DNA of 64,000 nucleotides from positions 1-64,000 of the forward strand of contig QBLS01000006.1 in NCBI GenBank assembly GCA_003249015.1, given 5' to 3'. The notes beneath the pieces are model-generated. The model did not search any database and was not told the DNA's origin. It saw only the letters and a program-made list of their open reading frames with translations. Every line of letters begins with the position of its first letter. The first letter of the stretch is position 1. The position numbers were made by a program, and so were the translations under genes. The stretch comes from Pseudanabaena sp. (lineage in GTDB: Bacteria > Cyanobacteriota > Cyanobacteriia > Pseudanabaenales > Pseudanabaenaceae). Below, piece after piece: positions 1 to 9,072 of this stretch.

Positions 1-1
1 G

Positions 2-2524
2 GGTGATAGTCTCGGACGAAACAATGAACATTCGGGACTCCAATTTAAGCCAGACAGCCCCCGAATTGTTGTAAATGGCGAAAAAGAGAAAATCTATAAG
101 TATGAATCCCCCATCAAATCCAACAAAGAAGCGCCCCCAGAACCGCTATTTTTAAAAATTCCCGATCATATCTGGGAAAAAATTGCCCAAAAATGGGAAG
201 TCCCGATCCTGCCCGAAGACTATCCCCAAGGCTTTTGGCAATGGGTTAAAAATAATAGCCGCGTGCCTATTGTTCTCACCGAGGGAGCCAAGAAAGCAGG
301 GGCGACCCTTACTAATGGTTATGTCTGCATTTCTATTGCAGGTGTTAGTAATGGTCAATTTCATGGGCGTATCTCTCCCATGATTAAAGATTTTGTCGGG
401 ACCGGGCGATCAGTTTACCTAGCCTTTGATAGCGATTTACACATCAAGCCAGCCGTAAAGCATGAACTAGATCGCCTATCTCGCCTTATTGCCAAGCATG
501 GCGCAGTCCCAGAGCTATTAATCTGGGAACACAACGATGAGACAAAGGGATTAGATGACCTCATCGCCGCCAAAGGTGGACAGATACTAGATTTGTTAGT
601 CGAGAAAGCTGTCACGTTTGAAGAATACCGTAAACAGGAAATTATCGAACTAGAACGGGATGACCCCGACGCGCCGCCCATTGCCGAACATTTCAACCAG
701 ATCGCCCAGAAAAAACTATTTAGCGATCGCCGCTGGGTTTGTATTCACGATACTTTGCACTATTGGACTGGGACTCATTACGAGGCAAGTCCCGATCCAG
801 TCGAAAAGCGCCGCATTAGCGAATTTTGCAATAAATATTTGGTTTACGACGAGCGCACTAACAAGCGGACTTATAAATATGCTGATGAGAAAAGCGTTAA
901 TGCTGTCCTTAAATGGGCTAAAGTCCAATTCGGTATCGACCCACAGACTGTCAACGCCACAGGCTTAAATCTTGCCAATGGCATTTTGACTATTGAATGG
1001 AAAGACAAAATTCCAAGCTGGACACTTAGAAAGCATCACCCAGAGCTAGTTTATACCTACTGCTCCAAGGTCAAATACGACCCAAAAGCCGACCCCGAAC
1101 CATGCGATCGCCTATTGGTTGCGCTCGACCCTGCCCAGCGAGATGTATTTCTCAAGACTATCGCTGCATCATTTGATTTAAGAACTGTTCGCAAGTTCAA
1201 CCCCTCTCGGTTGCGTGGCTTGTTATTACAAGGTGATGGCTCAAACGGTAAAGATTCACTGCGAGCGGCAATCTCTAAAATATTTGCCCTTGGTATTACT
1301 GGCTGTTCATTGCGAGACTTTCAAGAGTACGACAATGCTAAGAAGTTTCCACTAGCAAAACTAGAATTTAGCCGTATAAATTGGGCATCAGAAAACCACT
1401 CACGGTTAAGCCTTGATAGTCTTCAATCACTTAAAAATGTGCTTACTGGCGATCCGATCGATATTGAGCGAAAAAGTGTAGATGATTACAGCATCGAACC
1501 TGCTTGCATCGTGCTTTTGAATTGCAATGAAGCCCCCTCAATTGTTGGCGCACAGAAGGCTATAGAGTCCCGATATGCGATCGTTAAATTTACAAAAAGT
1601 TTTGAAGAAAATCCTCAAACACCCGATCAATTACCAGTCGATCCACGTTTTAAGAACGATCCAGATTTCCTACAAGATCATGTTTGCCCTGCTTTGCTCA
1701 ATCGTTTACTAGATGCCCTTGTTCGGCTCATGACAGAGGGTATTGATTACAAACCTTTATCGGGAGCAATCCAAGAAGCGAAAGAGGCAAGCTGTCACCT
1801 CATCCGATGGGCAGCAGACATCAAGTTAGAGCAAGGCAATGGTCGAATCAAATTAGGCGATCTATTTGATAGCCTCACTGCTTGGTATGAAGAACAAGGC
1901 ATTTTAGAGGTAGAAATCACAGATAAAGGTAACAAAAAATATCAATGGTTAGATGAGGGAAACCGCTTCGATCCTTGGGTTAGAGCTTCTAGATTAATGC
2001 GCCAAAGCTTAACCAAAATCTTTCCCAAAGTGAAGTTTAGCGATAAGACCGAGTATGGTTTCTTTGCTATTGGTATTCAATCTATAAATTTTGCAATTTC
2101 TCCTAATTTTGGTTCATTTGATTCAGCAGAAGAAAGAAATATAGATATAGAGAGGGTTTCAGGGGCTGAAGCAAATCCTGAACCAAATAATAATGGTTCA
2201 TTTTTCCTGAACCAAATCAAGGCTGAACCAAATTTGCATCCTGAACCAAATAATTTTGATGCTGAACCAAAAAAACCTGACAACCACGCCATTCCTGAAC
2301 CAAAAGAATCAACTGAACCAAATCTAGGGGTAGCTAATAATTACTCCCGCAATTCTGCAAAGAAATTAGAAATTGGTGCGATTGTCTCTATTAAGGGTGG
2401 TTTCTTCTCAGGTCAAAGAGTCCAAATCGTTGATATGAAAGACGATGGGCGGCTAGAGGTGCGTAACAAAAACTGGATCGAGGGCAAAACCGAGCTTTTG
2501 AAAGCTGATGAGGTGACCTTATGA
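2..2524 (+). CDS. DUF3854 / D5-like primase-helicase (5' end outside window)
   Basis: The frame is open from base 2 to the TGA at 2522-2524 (about 840 residues), so the gene starts left of the window; the GTG at 263 is internal. Domain order seen: a TOPRIM-like DUF3854 segment (LTEGAKKAG at ~88-100, acidic LAFDSDL at ~138), then a D5/P4-type helicase core with Walker A-like GDGSNGKDS at ~410 and LLNCNEAP at ~505. A low-complexity linker with repeated EPN/EPK units follows (~719-776), and a KOW-like C-terminus (~788-839, [17 protein letters not shown]). Proteins with this layout prime and unwind DNA for replication of plasmids, phages and integrated elements. The neighbouring attachment site supports a mobile-element replication role. 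The family assignment is firm; the exact substrate is not known. Confidence 0.85.
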   Translation, partial: GDSLGRNNEHSGLQFKPDSPRIVVNGEKEKIYKYESPIKSNKEAPPEPLFLKIPDHIWEKIAQKWEVPILPEDYPQGFWQWVKNNSRVPIVLTEGAKKAGATLTNGYVCISIAGVSNGQFHGRISPMIKDFVGTGRSVYLAFDSDLHIKPAVKHELDRLSRLIAKHGAVPELLIWEHNDETKGLDDLIAAKGGQILDLLVEKAVTFEEYRKQEIIELERDDPDAPPIAEHFNQIAQKKLFSDRRWVCIHDTLHYWTGTHYEASPDPVEKRRISEFCNKYLVYDERTNKRTYKYADEKSVNAVLKWAKVQFGIDPQTVNATGLNLANGILTIEWKDKIPSWTLRKHHPELVYTYCSKVKYDPKADPEPCDRLLVALDPAQRDVFLKTIAASFDLRTVRKFNPSRLRGLLLQGDGSNGKDSLRAAISKIFALGITGCSLRDFQEYDNAKKFPLAKLEFSRINWASENHSRLSLDSLQSLKNVLTGDPIDIERKSVDDYSIEPACIVLLNCNEAPSIVGAQKAIESRYAIVKFTKSFEENPQTPDQLPVDPRFKNDPDFLQDHVCPALLNRLLDALVRLMTEGIDYKPLSGAIQEAKEASCHLIRWAADIKLEQGNGRIKLGDLFDSLTAWYEEQGILEVEITDKGNKKYQWLDEGNRFDPWVRASRLMRQSLTKIFPKVKFSDKTEYGFFAIGIQSINFAISPNFGSFDSAEERNIDIERVSGAEANPEPNNNGSFFLNQIKAEPNLHPEPNNFDAEPKKPDNHAIPEPKESTEPNLGVANNYSRNSAKKLEIGAIVSIKGGFFSGQRVQIVDMKDDGRLEVRNKNWIEGKTELLKADEVTL

Positions 2525-2709
2525 AAAAGGATTGGCTAGATACCGATCTCGCCGCTGAGCAACTTGGCATAAGTCCCCGTCAGTTGCGCGAACTTCGCAA
2601 GCAAGGAGTTTTTAAAGCTGGCAAGCATTACCGCAAAAAGAACCCACTCGCCGCCCGACCTGCCTATATTTGGCACGTTGAAAAATGCTTAAAGATTTTG
2701 GAAAACTAA
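2521..2709 (+). CDS. small helix-turn-helix protein (excisionase/MerR-like)
   Basis: A 62-residue basic protein whose ATG overlaps the primase stop codon (ATGA), so it is translationally coupled to it. Residues ~7-35 ([20 protein letters not shown]) read as a MerR/excisionase-type winged helix-turn-helix, and the YRKKNP and IWHVEKC segments fit the wing and closing helix. Such proteins on integrated elements are usually recombination directionality factors or copy-control regulators. Here the position at the element end next to an att fragment makes excisionase a reasonable guess, but no integrase is visible in the window. Confidence 0.7.
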   Translation: MKKDWLDTDLAAEQLGISPRQLRELRKQGVFKAGKHYRKKNPLAARPAYIWHVEKCLKILEN

Positions 2710-2721
2710 GGAGATAGATTA

Positions 2722-2946
2722 ATGATTTGCTACGCCTGTAAAATGCCAGCATCAAAGCTATGTGATGGAGATCTCTCTGAAAGATTCATTAACCCCAAAT
2801 CAGGATGCTGCGATCGTCCCATGTGCGATCATCACTCTAAAAATATATCTACTACCTATGTTTGTCGCAGAGGACATGGAAAGCCAATGGTTATCACAAA
2901 AGATTTATGCGCGGATTGTTTAGCAGGTCACGAAAATAATTTTTAA
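2722..2946 (+). CDS. small cysteine-rich putative zinc-binding protein
   Basis: A 74-residue protein 12 nt after the HTH gene, with a GGAG ribosome-binding site upstream of its ATG. Cys/His pairs are spaced as in treble-clef or zinc-ribbon proteins: CYAC near the N-terminus, a CC pair, CDHH in the middle, CRRGH, and CADC near the C-terminus. I do not recognise a named family. It is the last gene before the attachment-site fragment, so it looks like the tail of an element operon (primase, HTH, zinc protein). A nucleic-acid-binding or protein-contact role is only inference. Confidence 0.65.
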   Translation: MICYACKMPASKLCDGDLSERFINPKSGCCDRPMCDHHSKNISTTYVCRRGHGKPMVITKDLCADCLAGHENNF

Positions 2947-2976
2947 GACACAATCCCCCCACGTATTTAGTCCTAA

Positions 2977-3009
2977 TTTTAGGCTAGTCATTTTCGCACT
3001 AGCCTAAAA
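2977..3009 (+). terminator. hairpin ending the element operon
   Basis: Perfect 11-bp inverted repeat (TTTTAGGCTAG at 2977-2987, CTAGCCTAAAA at 2999-3009) 30 nt after the zinc-protein stop. The flanking T and A runs make it a plausible bidirectional terminator. Confidence 0.6.
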
Positions 3010-3044
3010 CTGGCTTAGAGATTACAATCTACAAAATAGGCTAA

Positions 3045-3090
3045 CCGATTCGTAATCGGCAGGCCGTGAGTTCAAATCTCATCATCGGCT
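3045..3090 (+). mobile_element. attachment-site remnant: 3' fragment of tRNA-Thr(CGT)
   Basis: These 46 bases match tRNA positions 28-73 of a threonine tRNA: anticodon loop TTCGTAA (anticodon CGT) in a CCGA/TCGG stem, a 5-nt variable loop, a T-arm with TTCAAAT loop, and the acceptor strand CATCGGC plus discriminator T. The 5' half of a tRNA (GCCGATG acceptor strand and D-arm) is absent upstream, and pairing breaks at position 27. Tyrosine recombinases commonly use the anticodon-stem to 3'-end of a tRNA as attB and leave such a fragment at the far end of the element. The intact tRNA should lie left of the window, with the element between. Confidence 0.8.
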
Positions 3091-3097
3091 TTTAATT

Positions 3098-3148
3098 AAA
3101 AACCAAAGTTTGTTCCACCTTACGCGGGCAGAGCAAACTTTGGTTTTT
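3098..3148. terminator. 15-bp inverted repeat after the att fragment
   Basis: AAAAACCAAAGTTTG (3098-3112) pairs perfectly with 3134-3148 around a 21-nt loop. In an intact locus it would lie just 3' of the tRNA, so it may be the original tRNA terminator. Confidence 0.55.
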
Positions 3149-3277
3149 AGTTTTAGTGCAAAGCGCGGTTTCATCACCATAACTCTCTGTAGGCAATAGG
3201 ATACTATAGGAGACTAGGCAAGCATTCAATAGTTAGTGCTAGCTCCCTTTTAAGTATATTTACTCAGGCAAAAGTGC

Positions 3278-5902
3278 GTGCGTGCATTAGACCCACAAGA
3301 ACTCTATCCATTTGAGCTTGACCAGTTTCAATTACAGGCGATCGCTGCTCTGCAAGCAGGTAAGTCGGTAATTGTTTGTGCGCCAACTGGTTCTGGCAAA
3401 ACCTTAATCGGCGAATACGCAATTCATGCTGCATTGGCAGGCGATCGCCGCGTATTTTACACCACACCTCTCAAGGCATTATCTAACCAAAAACTAAGAG
3501 ATTTTCGCCAACAGTTTGGCGATGAAAATGTTGGTTTACTGACGGGTGACACCTCCGTAAATCGCGAAGCACCGATCTTAGTGATGACCACTGAGATCTT
3601 TCGGAACATGCTCTATGGCACGCCTATCGGCGAAGTGGGAACTTCGCTAACAGGTGTAGAAGTGGTGGTACTTGATGAATGTCACTATATGAATGACCGC
3701 CAACGCGGTACGGTTTGGGAAGAGTCTATCGTTTACTGTCCTGCGGAAGTGCAGTTAGTAGCGCTCTCGGCAACGGTTGCCAATAGTCAGCAGCTAACCG
3801 ACTGGATTAATAAGGTTCATGGTGACGCGGAGTTAGTCTATTCTGATTTTCGTCCTGTTCCATTGCAACATTCCTTTTGCAATAATAAAGGCTTTTTCCC
3901 GCTGCTGGATAGTTCCAATCAAAAAATCAATCCTCGTCTCAAGCCTTTAACCAACAAGCCCCCATCAAAAGAAGAACGTCATAAAATCGTGCCTTCTATT
4001 GGAGCTGTAATTTCCCATTTGCGACAGCGCGATATGCTGCCCGCCATTTACTTTATCTTTAGTCGCCGAGGTTGCGATAAGTCGGTAACTGATTTGGGCA
4101 ATGTCTCGTTGGTAAATGCGGAAGAATCGGCAAGACTAAAGCCCCAGATTGATGCCTTTGTGGCGGCAAATCCTGAAATTGGCAAACCTGCTCACATTGA
4201 TGCCCTCTATCGCGGTATTGCAGCCCACCATGCGGGGATCTTGCCCGCTTGGAAAGGCTTTGTGGAGGAGTTATTTCAGCAGGGATTGATTAAGGTTGTA
4301 TTTGCTACGGAGACTCTGGCGGCAGGGATTAATATGCCCGCCCGCACCACAGTTATTTCTAGTATTTCTAAACGCACCGATCGCGGACATCGGTTGCTCA
4401 ATGCCTCCGAGTTCTTGCAGATGGCGGGACGAGCAGGGCGGCGCGGCATGGACGAAGTTGGCTATGTGGTCACGGTGCAAACTCCCTTTGAAGGGGCAAA
4501 GGAGGCGGCGCATCTTGCCACATCTACGGCTGATCCTTTAGTCAGTCAGTTTGCGCCTAGTTACGGCATGGTGATGAACCTATTGCAAACCCATTCTCTT
4601 GATCAAGCAAGAGATCTAGTAGAGCGAAGCTTCGGGCAGTATCTTGCCGATTTGAATCTGGCTCCTCAGATCCAGAATCTTGAATTAGTAATGGAACAGA
4701 TTGCGAAGTTAGAGCAGGATTTAGCTAGTGTTGATCTGCGTCAGCTAGAGACTTACGACAAGTTACGCGATCGCCTTCGTGAAGAGCGAAGACTGTTAAA
4801 AATGCTAGCCCAGCAAGCGGAAGAGGTGCGTTTAAACGATCTCGCTTCCTATGCACCCTATTTGCTATCAGGCTCACCTTTGACGATTCGCACCAATCGC
4901 GGCTTGATTGTGCATAGTGTCCTTGCAGCTAAGGTGCAGGGTTCGGGACAGTTCCCTTGGTTTGTCTGCCTTGGTCGTGACAATCGCTGGTACACCATTG
5001 GCTATAAAGATATTGTGCAGGTGGGTAGCGATTTGCTGCTGGATGGCGATATCGAGTATCCCAGCAAGTTACCGATTCGCCTCGGACAATCGATTGATGG
5101 TGATGAAGCAAGTGCCGCGATCGCCCAAAGGATTCAGCCTCTGCCAGAACCTGAGCTTGCCCCTGAAGTATTAAAGCAACAAGCACGGGTCATGGCGATC
5201 GAGTCGGAAATGGCACAACATCCTGTGGATAAGATGAGCGATCGGGGTGCAGTTTTCAAAAAAGTTAATCGCCTTGAGCAATTGCAAAGACAAATTGACT
5301 TTCAACAAAAAGTAGTCAATGAGCGACGACAGAGGCATTGGCAGGAGTTTATGAGCCTTGTCAGTATTTTGCAATACTATGGTTGCCTTGAAGAAACGCA
5401 GCCCACCGACAGGGGCAAGGTGGTGGCGGCTCTACGTGGCGAAAATGAACTTTGGCTAGCATTGTCATTGATTTCAGGAGAATTGGATAACCTCGCTCCG
5501 CATCATCTAGCGACCGTTTGCGCGGCGATCGTTAGCGAAAATAGTCGCCCCGATAATTGGATCAAATTTGGTCTATCGCCAACGGTGGAAGATGCCCTTG
5601 ATGGACTGCGAGAGATTCGTCGCGAGCTGATGCCTGTACAGCGTCGTCATTTAGTTGATATTCCCGCATGGCTAGACTATGAACTAACGGGGCTAGTGGA
5701 GCAGTGGGCGTTGGGTATGGAATGGATGGAATTATGTCAAAATACCAATCTTGATGAGGGAGATATAGTTCGCTTGATGCGGCGCACTATTGATTTGCTT
5801 TATCAAATTCCCCATGTTCCCAATTTGCCTCCGCAAATTTATCAATCAGCTAGGCAAGCAGCTCAGCTTATAGATCGTTTCCCTGTCAATGAAATTCTTT
5901 AA
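3278..5902 (+). CDS. Ski2-like DEAD/DEAH-box RNA helicase
   Basis: An 874-residue superfamily 2 helicase. Motif I is APTGSGKT (residues 35-42), motif II is DECH (133-136), motif III is SAT (~163), and motif VI is QMAGRAGRRGMDEVG. The DECH box, the helicase C domain with a long spacer, and the ~400-residue helical C-terminal part with a DSHCT-like end fit the DOB1/SKI2/HelY family. Relatives unwind RNA in 3'-5' direction, and in plants the chloroplast relative acts in group II intron splicing and RNA processing. The start is a GTG that puts the Q-motif region (FQLQAIAAL) at residue 17, usual for this family in cyanobacteria. Cytoplasmic. Confidence 0.93.
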   Translation: MRALDPQELYPFELDQFQLQAIAALQAGKSVIVCAPTGSGKTLIGEYAIHAALAGDRRVFYTTPLKALSNQKLRDFRQQFGDENVGLLTGDTSVNREAPILVMTTEIFRNMLYGTPIGEVGTSLTGVEVVVLDECHYMNDRQRGTVWEESIVYCPAEVQLVALSATVANSQQLTDWINKVHGDAELVYSDFRPVPLQHSFCNNKGFFPLLDSSNQKINPRLKPLTNKPPSKEERHKIVPSIGAVISHLRQRDMLPAIYFIFSRRGCDKSVTDLGNVSLVNAEESARLKPQIDAFVAANPEIGKPAHIDALYRGIAAHHAGILPAWKGFVEELFQQGLIKVVFATETLAAGINMPARTTVISSISKRTDRGHRLLNASEFLQMAGRAGRRGMDEVGYVVTVQTPFEGAKEAAHLATSTADPLVSQFAPSYGMVMNLLQTHSLDQARDLVERSFGQYLADLNLAPQIQNLELVMEQIAKLEQDLASVDLRQLETYDKLRDRLREERRLLKMLAQQAEEVRLNDLASYAPYLLSGSPLTIRTNRGLIVHSVLAAKVQGSGQFPWFVCLGRDNRWYTIGYKDIVQVGSDLLLDGDIEYPSKLPIRLGQSIDGDEASAAIAQRIQPLPEPELAPEVLKQQARVMAIESEMAQHPVDKMSDRGAVFKKVNRLEQLQRQIDFQQKVVNERRQRHWQEFMSLVSILQYYGCLEETQPTDRGKVVAALRGENELWLALSLISGELDNLAPHHLATVCAAIVSENSRPDNWIKFGLSPTVEDALDGLREIRRELMPVQRRHLVDIPAWLDYELTGLVEQWALGMEWMELCQNTNLDEGDIVRLMRRTIDLLYQIPHVPNLPPQIYQSARQAAQLIDRFPVNEIL

Positions 5903-5937
5903 TCCTAACTATAGCTGTAGTCATTCTTAATGCTTGT

Positions 5938-5979
5938 CATACGAATGTCGGCGTGAAGCGCCACCATTCGTTTCGTATG
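5938..5979. terminator. interrupted palindrome after the helicase gene
   Basis: CATACGAATG pairs with the CATTCG/CGTATG half on the other side of a GGCG-tgaag-CGCC core. It lies 36 nt past the helicase stop and shares the GGCG/CGCC core of the dispersed hairpin family. Confidence 0.45.
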
Positions 5980-6091
5980 CTGGGTCTTGATTTTGCTCTA
6001 ACTAAGAGTGAAAATGGAGACCCTGATCCAGTAGCCTGTCTCTCACAACGCATTTAGGATTGCTATATGCCACAATAGGCTGATTGAGAAT

Positions 6092-7222
6092 TTGATGAAT
6101 ATGAGTAAGAAATACTACAACTTGATAAAGCTATTTTCTTTGCTTGGTTCAGTTGCAATTACTGTAAGCCTTTCTATGCTCAGTTCGGTTTATAGAGTGG
6201 ATAGTGATTCGGCAGCGTTATCTGCAAATTTGCCCCAAGAAAATAGTTCTAAAGCCAAACTACTGAATGATGCAGTTTCAAAAAAGTTTTTATTTGTAGA
6301 TCTGCAAGGTCATTGGACTCGCTCGTTTGTGGAAGGCTTGATGCTCAATGGGGAATTGAGCGAGGCTCTCATTACATCAGGTTCAATCAATCAATTTCAG
6401 CCCGATCGCTTAGTTAGTCGTGGTGAACTAGCAAGGTTATTAGACATAGCTTTTAATAATCCTAAGACTTCCAAGATCACTACTCGTTTAAGTACTCCCG
6501 CCACCAAAGCCGAGGCTCTAGTGGCGATCGCCCGTGAGCTTGACCTTAATCCTAAGTCGGTAAAGGAACCTCAAACCTATCTGCTATCCATGTATCGCGA
6601 TGCAATCCAGATTCCCGCCTATGCCATACCTGCGATCGCTACGATTACAAAGCAGGGTCTAGTTAGCAATTTCCCCGATCCGCGTGTCATTTCGCCAACT
6701 AGCGCCATTACTAAAGGTGAGTTAGCGGCTTTGCTCTATCAAGCTCTTGCCCATCAAAAGCGCTTGCCAGCTTTGCGATCGCCCTACACAATTGATCCAA
6801 ATCGGCAAATCTGGGGTCGCGATCTTAGACAAATTACGCGCCTTGAAGTCAGTATTAGCAAGCGTAAAGTTACGGCTTTTCATGGAGAGGTGGCGATCAA
6901 AACTTACCCTGTCGCTGTGGGTCGGGCGGGCTGGAGTACTCCCATCGGCAACCATCGCGTTTTGCAAACTATCGAATATCCTGCTTGGGAAAATCCTTTC
7001 ACGGGTGATGTGATCCCTAGTAAAGATCCTGAAAATCCTCTAGGCGATCGTTGGATTGGGTTCTGGACTAATGGGAAGGAATGGTCAGGATTTCATGGCA
7101 CGCCTAACCGCGCATCGGTGGGACAGGCTGCTTCCCACGGCTGTATCAGAATGTATAACGAGGACATCCGTGAGTTGTATAGTCAAGTAACAACAGCTAC
7201 TACAGTTAGAGTGTCTCCGTAG
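6092..7222 (+). CDS. L,D-transpeptidase (YkuD) with SLH-like N-terminal repeats
   Basis: A 376-residue exported protein. Residues ~8-35 form a signal peptide or membrane anchor (LIKLFSLLGSVAITVSLSML). Two SLH-like segments follow (FVDLQGHW...FQPDRLVSRGELARLL at ~70-125, and ITKQGLVSNFPDP...TKGELAALL at ~180-225). The C-terminal ~130 residues are a YkuD catalytic domain ending in SHGCIRM, with the nucleophile Cys at 351. YkuD enzymes make 3-3 cross-links in peptidoglycan or attach proteins to it in the periplasm. The SLH part suggests wall or outer-layer binding. ATGs at 6095 and 6101 are alternative starts. Confidence 0.9.
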   Translation: MMNMSKKYYNLIKLFSLLGSVAITVSLSMLSSVYRVDSDSAALSANLPQENSSKAKLLNDAVSKKFLFVDLQGHWTRSFVEGLMLNGELSEALITSGSINQFQPDRLVSRGELARLLDIAFNNPKTSKITTRLSTPATKAEALVAIARELDLNPKSVKEPQTYLLSMYRDAIQIPAYAIPAIATITKQGLVSNFPDPRVISPTSAITKGELAALLYQALAHQKRLPALRSPYTIDPNRQIWGRDLRQITRLEVSISKRKVTAFHGEVAIKTYPVAVGRAGWSTPIGNHRVLQTIEYPAWENPFTGDVIPSKDPENPLGDRWIGFWTNGKEWSGFHGTPNRASVGQAASHGCIRMYNEDIRELYSQVTTATTVRVSP

Positions 7223-7244
7223 CTAATAGAATTATCAATTATAG

Positions 7245-7280
7245 TAATTCACAAAAGTGTGACTACACTTTTGTGAATTA
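7245..7280. terminator. 16-bp hairpin (TTCACAAAAGTGT family)
   Basis: TAATTCACAAAAGTGT, a GACT loop, and its exact complement, 23 nt after the L,D-transpeptidase stop. The same hairpin recurs at 20348, 32115 and 42373, usually beside an AACCCAGCAAGGGTT-type motif. Confidence 0.65.
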
Positions 7281-7401
7281 AAAAACAAACCCAGCAAGGG
7301 TTTTTAAATGAACCATCGGTTCCCAAAACAGCAGCGATTTGGGACTAGCGATCGCTAAAAGTTTGGGTGTCTCAATCTAATTTGAGAAGTTGCCCCTTTG
7401 T

Positions 7402-8019
7402 TTAGGCTTTGACAATTACATAAGTGCCGGCCCCGATCATCAATCCCCCAGCAATTCTTCTCGTCCCTTGATGAACTTTTTGAGAACTCCAACGAGACAA
7501 AATCTTCTTCGCAGCATAGGCATAAGCCAACTTTACTCCACCAACCGTCAAAATTGTGACGCAAACAATGATTGCGATATCAAAAGTGGTGAGTAAACGG
7601 AGTTCAAAAAGAGTTGGAAAAAGACTCGCATAGAAGAGGATTGCCTTGACATCCCCAAAAGTGAGGAGAAGCCCCGACATAAAGCTAGTGACCATAGTGA
7701 ACGGACGATCATCCTGCAAAGTTTGCGGCACATTTCCTTTAGCACAAAGCAGACCTACCCCGATCCAAATGAGATATGCGCCTGCCATGCAACGGACTAT
7801 GAAGAAGAAACTGCCTAATGTCTCGGCAATGCTGCTCATACCGAAAATCGAAAATGTCACTAGGATCAGGTCTCCGAGGACGATCCCTCCCGTCACCGCA
7901 GCACCATTGCGAAATCCAAGGGTCGCCGATCTCGATACAACAAGTGCAACGCTTGCGCTCGGCATGGCTGCTAAGGTCAGCATAATCGAGAAGAATATTA
8001 AAGTGGAAATAAGGGTCAT
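7402..8019 (-). CDS. LysE/RhtB family amino-acid exporter
   Basis: A 205-residue hydrophobic protein with about six membrane segments. The N-terminal half has the family pattern MPSASVALVVSRSATLGFRNGAAVTGGIVLGD, where a GxxxG-type glycine-rich turn follows helix 1, and it ends in a basic AAKKILSRWSSQKVHQGTRRIAGGLMIGAGTYV segment. RhtB/LysE proteins export amino acids or their analogues across the inner membrane by proton exchange. The substrate cannot be read from sequence. Transcribed alone, convergent with the L,D-transpeptidase gene. Confidence 0.9.
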   Translation of the reverse strand: MTLISTLIFFSIMLTLAAMPSASVALVVSRSATLGFRNGAAVTGGIVLGDLILVTFSIFGMSSIAETLGSFFFIVRCMAGAYLIWIGVGLLCAKGNVPQTLQDDRPFTMVTSFMSGLLLTFGDVKAILFYASLFPTLFELRLLTTFDIAIIVCVTILTVGGVKLAYAYAAKKILSRWSSQKVHQGTRRIAGGLMIGAGTYVIVKA

Positions 8020-8334
8020 ATGTTTGCCTAATGAATTATATTGAGTGGCAACAGATATCTTTTGGCTTAGCTAAATCATGCTCTGAAAACAGCATCACTT
8101 AGCCAGTCCTTTGATTAGTCAGGGATGAGGACTGCTATATTTTTAAATAAGTAACTAGTTACGATTAAACATATAGCTGTTTCAAATAAGAGTTAGGGCT
8201 TCGACGCTTCTAAATATTTAAAATTGCTATAAAAAAACCTGTGGCGCGCGCAGTATGCGCCACAGGTTTTGGCTTTGGGGTTGAATTGTGTCTAACTACT
8301 TAGGTTGCTACAGCAGTGAAAAAACGTAACGAAA
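8020..8334. other. intergenic, 315 bp
   Basis: Divergent spacer between the exporter and the YidD gene. It holds an incomplete copy of the GGCTTCGAC repeat (8174-8213) and the 8234-8270 hairpin; no ORF or RNA gene was recognised. Promoters for both flanking genes should lie here, but none is clear. Confidence 0.5.
8234..8270. terminator. 14-bp GC-rich hairpin
   Basis: AAAACCTGTGGCGC pairs with GCGCCACAGGTTTT. A member of the dispersed hairpin group. It lies 65 nt upstream of the YidD gene rather than after a gene on the + strand. Confidence 0.55.
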
Positions 8335-9069
8335 ATGCAAAGAAGAATACCTTCGCTAAAGAGACTATCAGTTGCTGCAACATTAGGTAAAGTCGCAAGG
8401 GGAACTGCTGTAGCAGCAATTAGTGGCTATCAAAAATTTATCTCGCCCCATAAAGGTTTTTCTTGTGCCCATCGAGTTTTATATGGTTCAGAGTCTTGTT
8501 CACAGTACTTTAAAAGGGTGATCGCCGAAGAGGGGATAGGTATGGCGATCGCCAATGCAAAGGGACGATTTCAAGAATGTCATGATGCTAATGAAATTTT
8601 AAAAGAGCGCAGGGCAAAATGTCAGGCAAAACAAAAATACTATGCGACTCGTTATGAGCGACAAGTTAATTCTGTTGTTGCTGAAACTGGTTCAGAGGAA
8701 AATGAACCACCAGAATCGGAGGATTCTCAAAGAACGGAGGAGCAGAACAGTCGTCCTAAATTAGGTGGTTCTCAATGGTCTGCCAAAAGGCGAGCATCAC
8801 AAGTCCAAAACAATCAAAATAATTCAAACAATAATTGTAATAACTGCGATGCTCCAGATTGCTATGACTGCTTTCATTGCGCTGATGTCCTAAATATTTT
8901 GCCTGATGACTTTAGTGATAAGTTGAACTGCGATAATCCTTTAGAGTCCATAGACTGCTCAGGCTGCAATTGCAGTAATTTTAACTGTGGTGACGCTGAC
9001 TGCCTTTCGGGAATGGATTGTAGTGGTTTAGACTGTAGTGGACTAGATTGCGGTGGCTGTAGTTGGTAA
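8335..9069 (+). CDS. YidD-domain protein with cysteine-rich C-terminal tail
   Basis: 244 residues. Residues ~28-100 are a YidD domain (GYQKFISPHKGFSC, GSESCSQYFKRVI, then RFQECHDA). YidD is a small membrane-associated factor that helps YidC insert proteins; usual length is 70-100 residues. Here a charged linker (~105-150) leads into an Asn-rich stretch and a tail (~165-244) with about 18 cysteines, many as DC or CxxC, including tandem DCSGL units. The tail is unlike core YidD and could bind metal or be disulfide-rich. The gene ends 3 nt before sdhA, so the two are probably co-transcribed. Confidence 0.8.
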   Translation: MQRRIPSLKRLSVAATLGKVARGTAVAAISGYQKFISPHKGFSCAHRVLYGSESCSQYFKRVIAEEGIGMAIANAKGRFQECHDANEILKERRAKCQAKQKYYATRYERQVNSVVAETGSEENEPPESEDSQRTEEQNSRPKLGGSQWSAKRRASQVQNNQNNSNNNCNNCDAPDCYDCFHCADVLNILPDDFSDKLNCDNPLESIDCSGCNCSNFNCGDADCLSGMDCSGLDCSGLDCGGCSW

Positions 9070-9072
9070 AAA

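Noticed and set aside
3001-3090. A complete tRNA-Thr gene
   Set aside because: The 3' half is clear, but there is no 5' acceptor strand, D-arm or matching position 27, so only a fragment is present.
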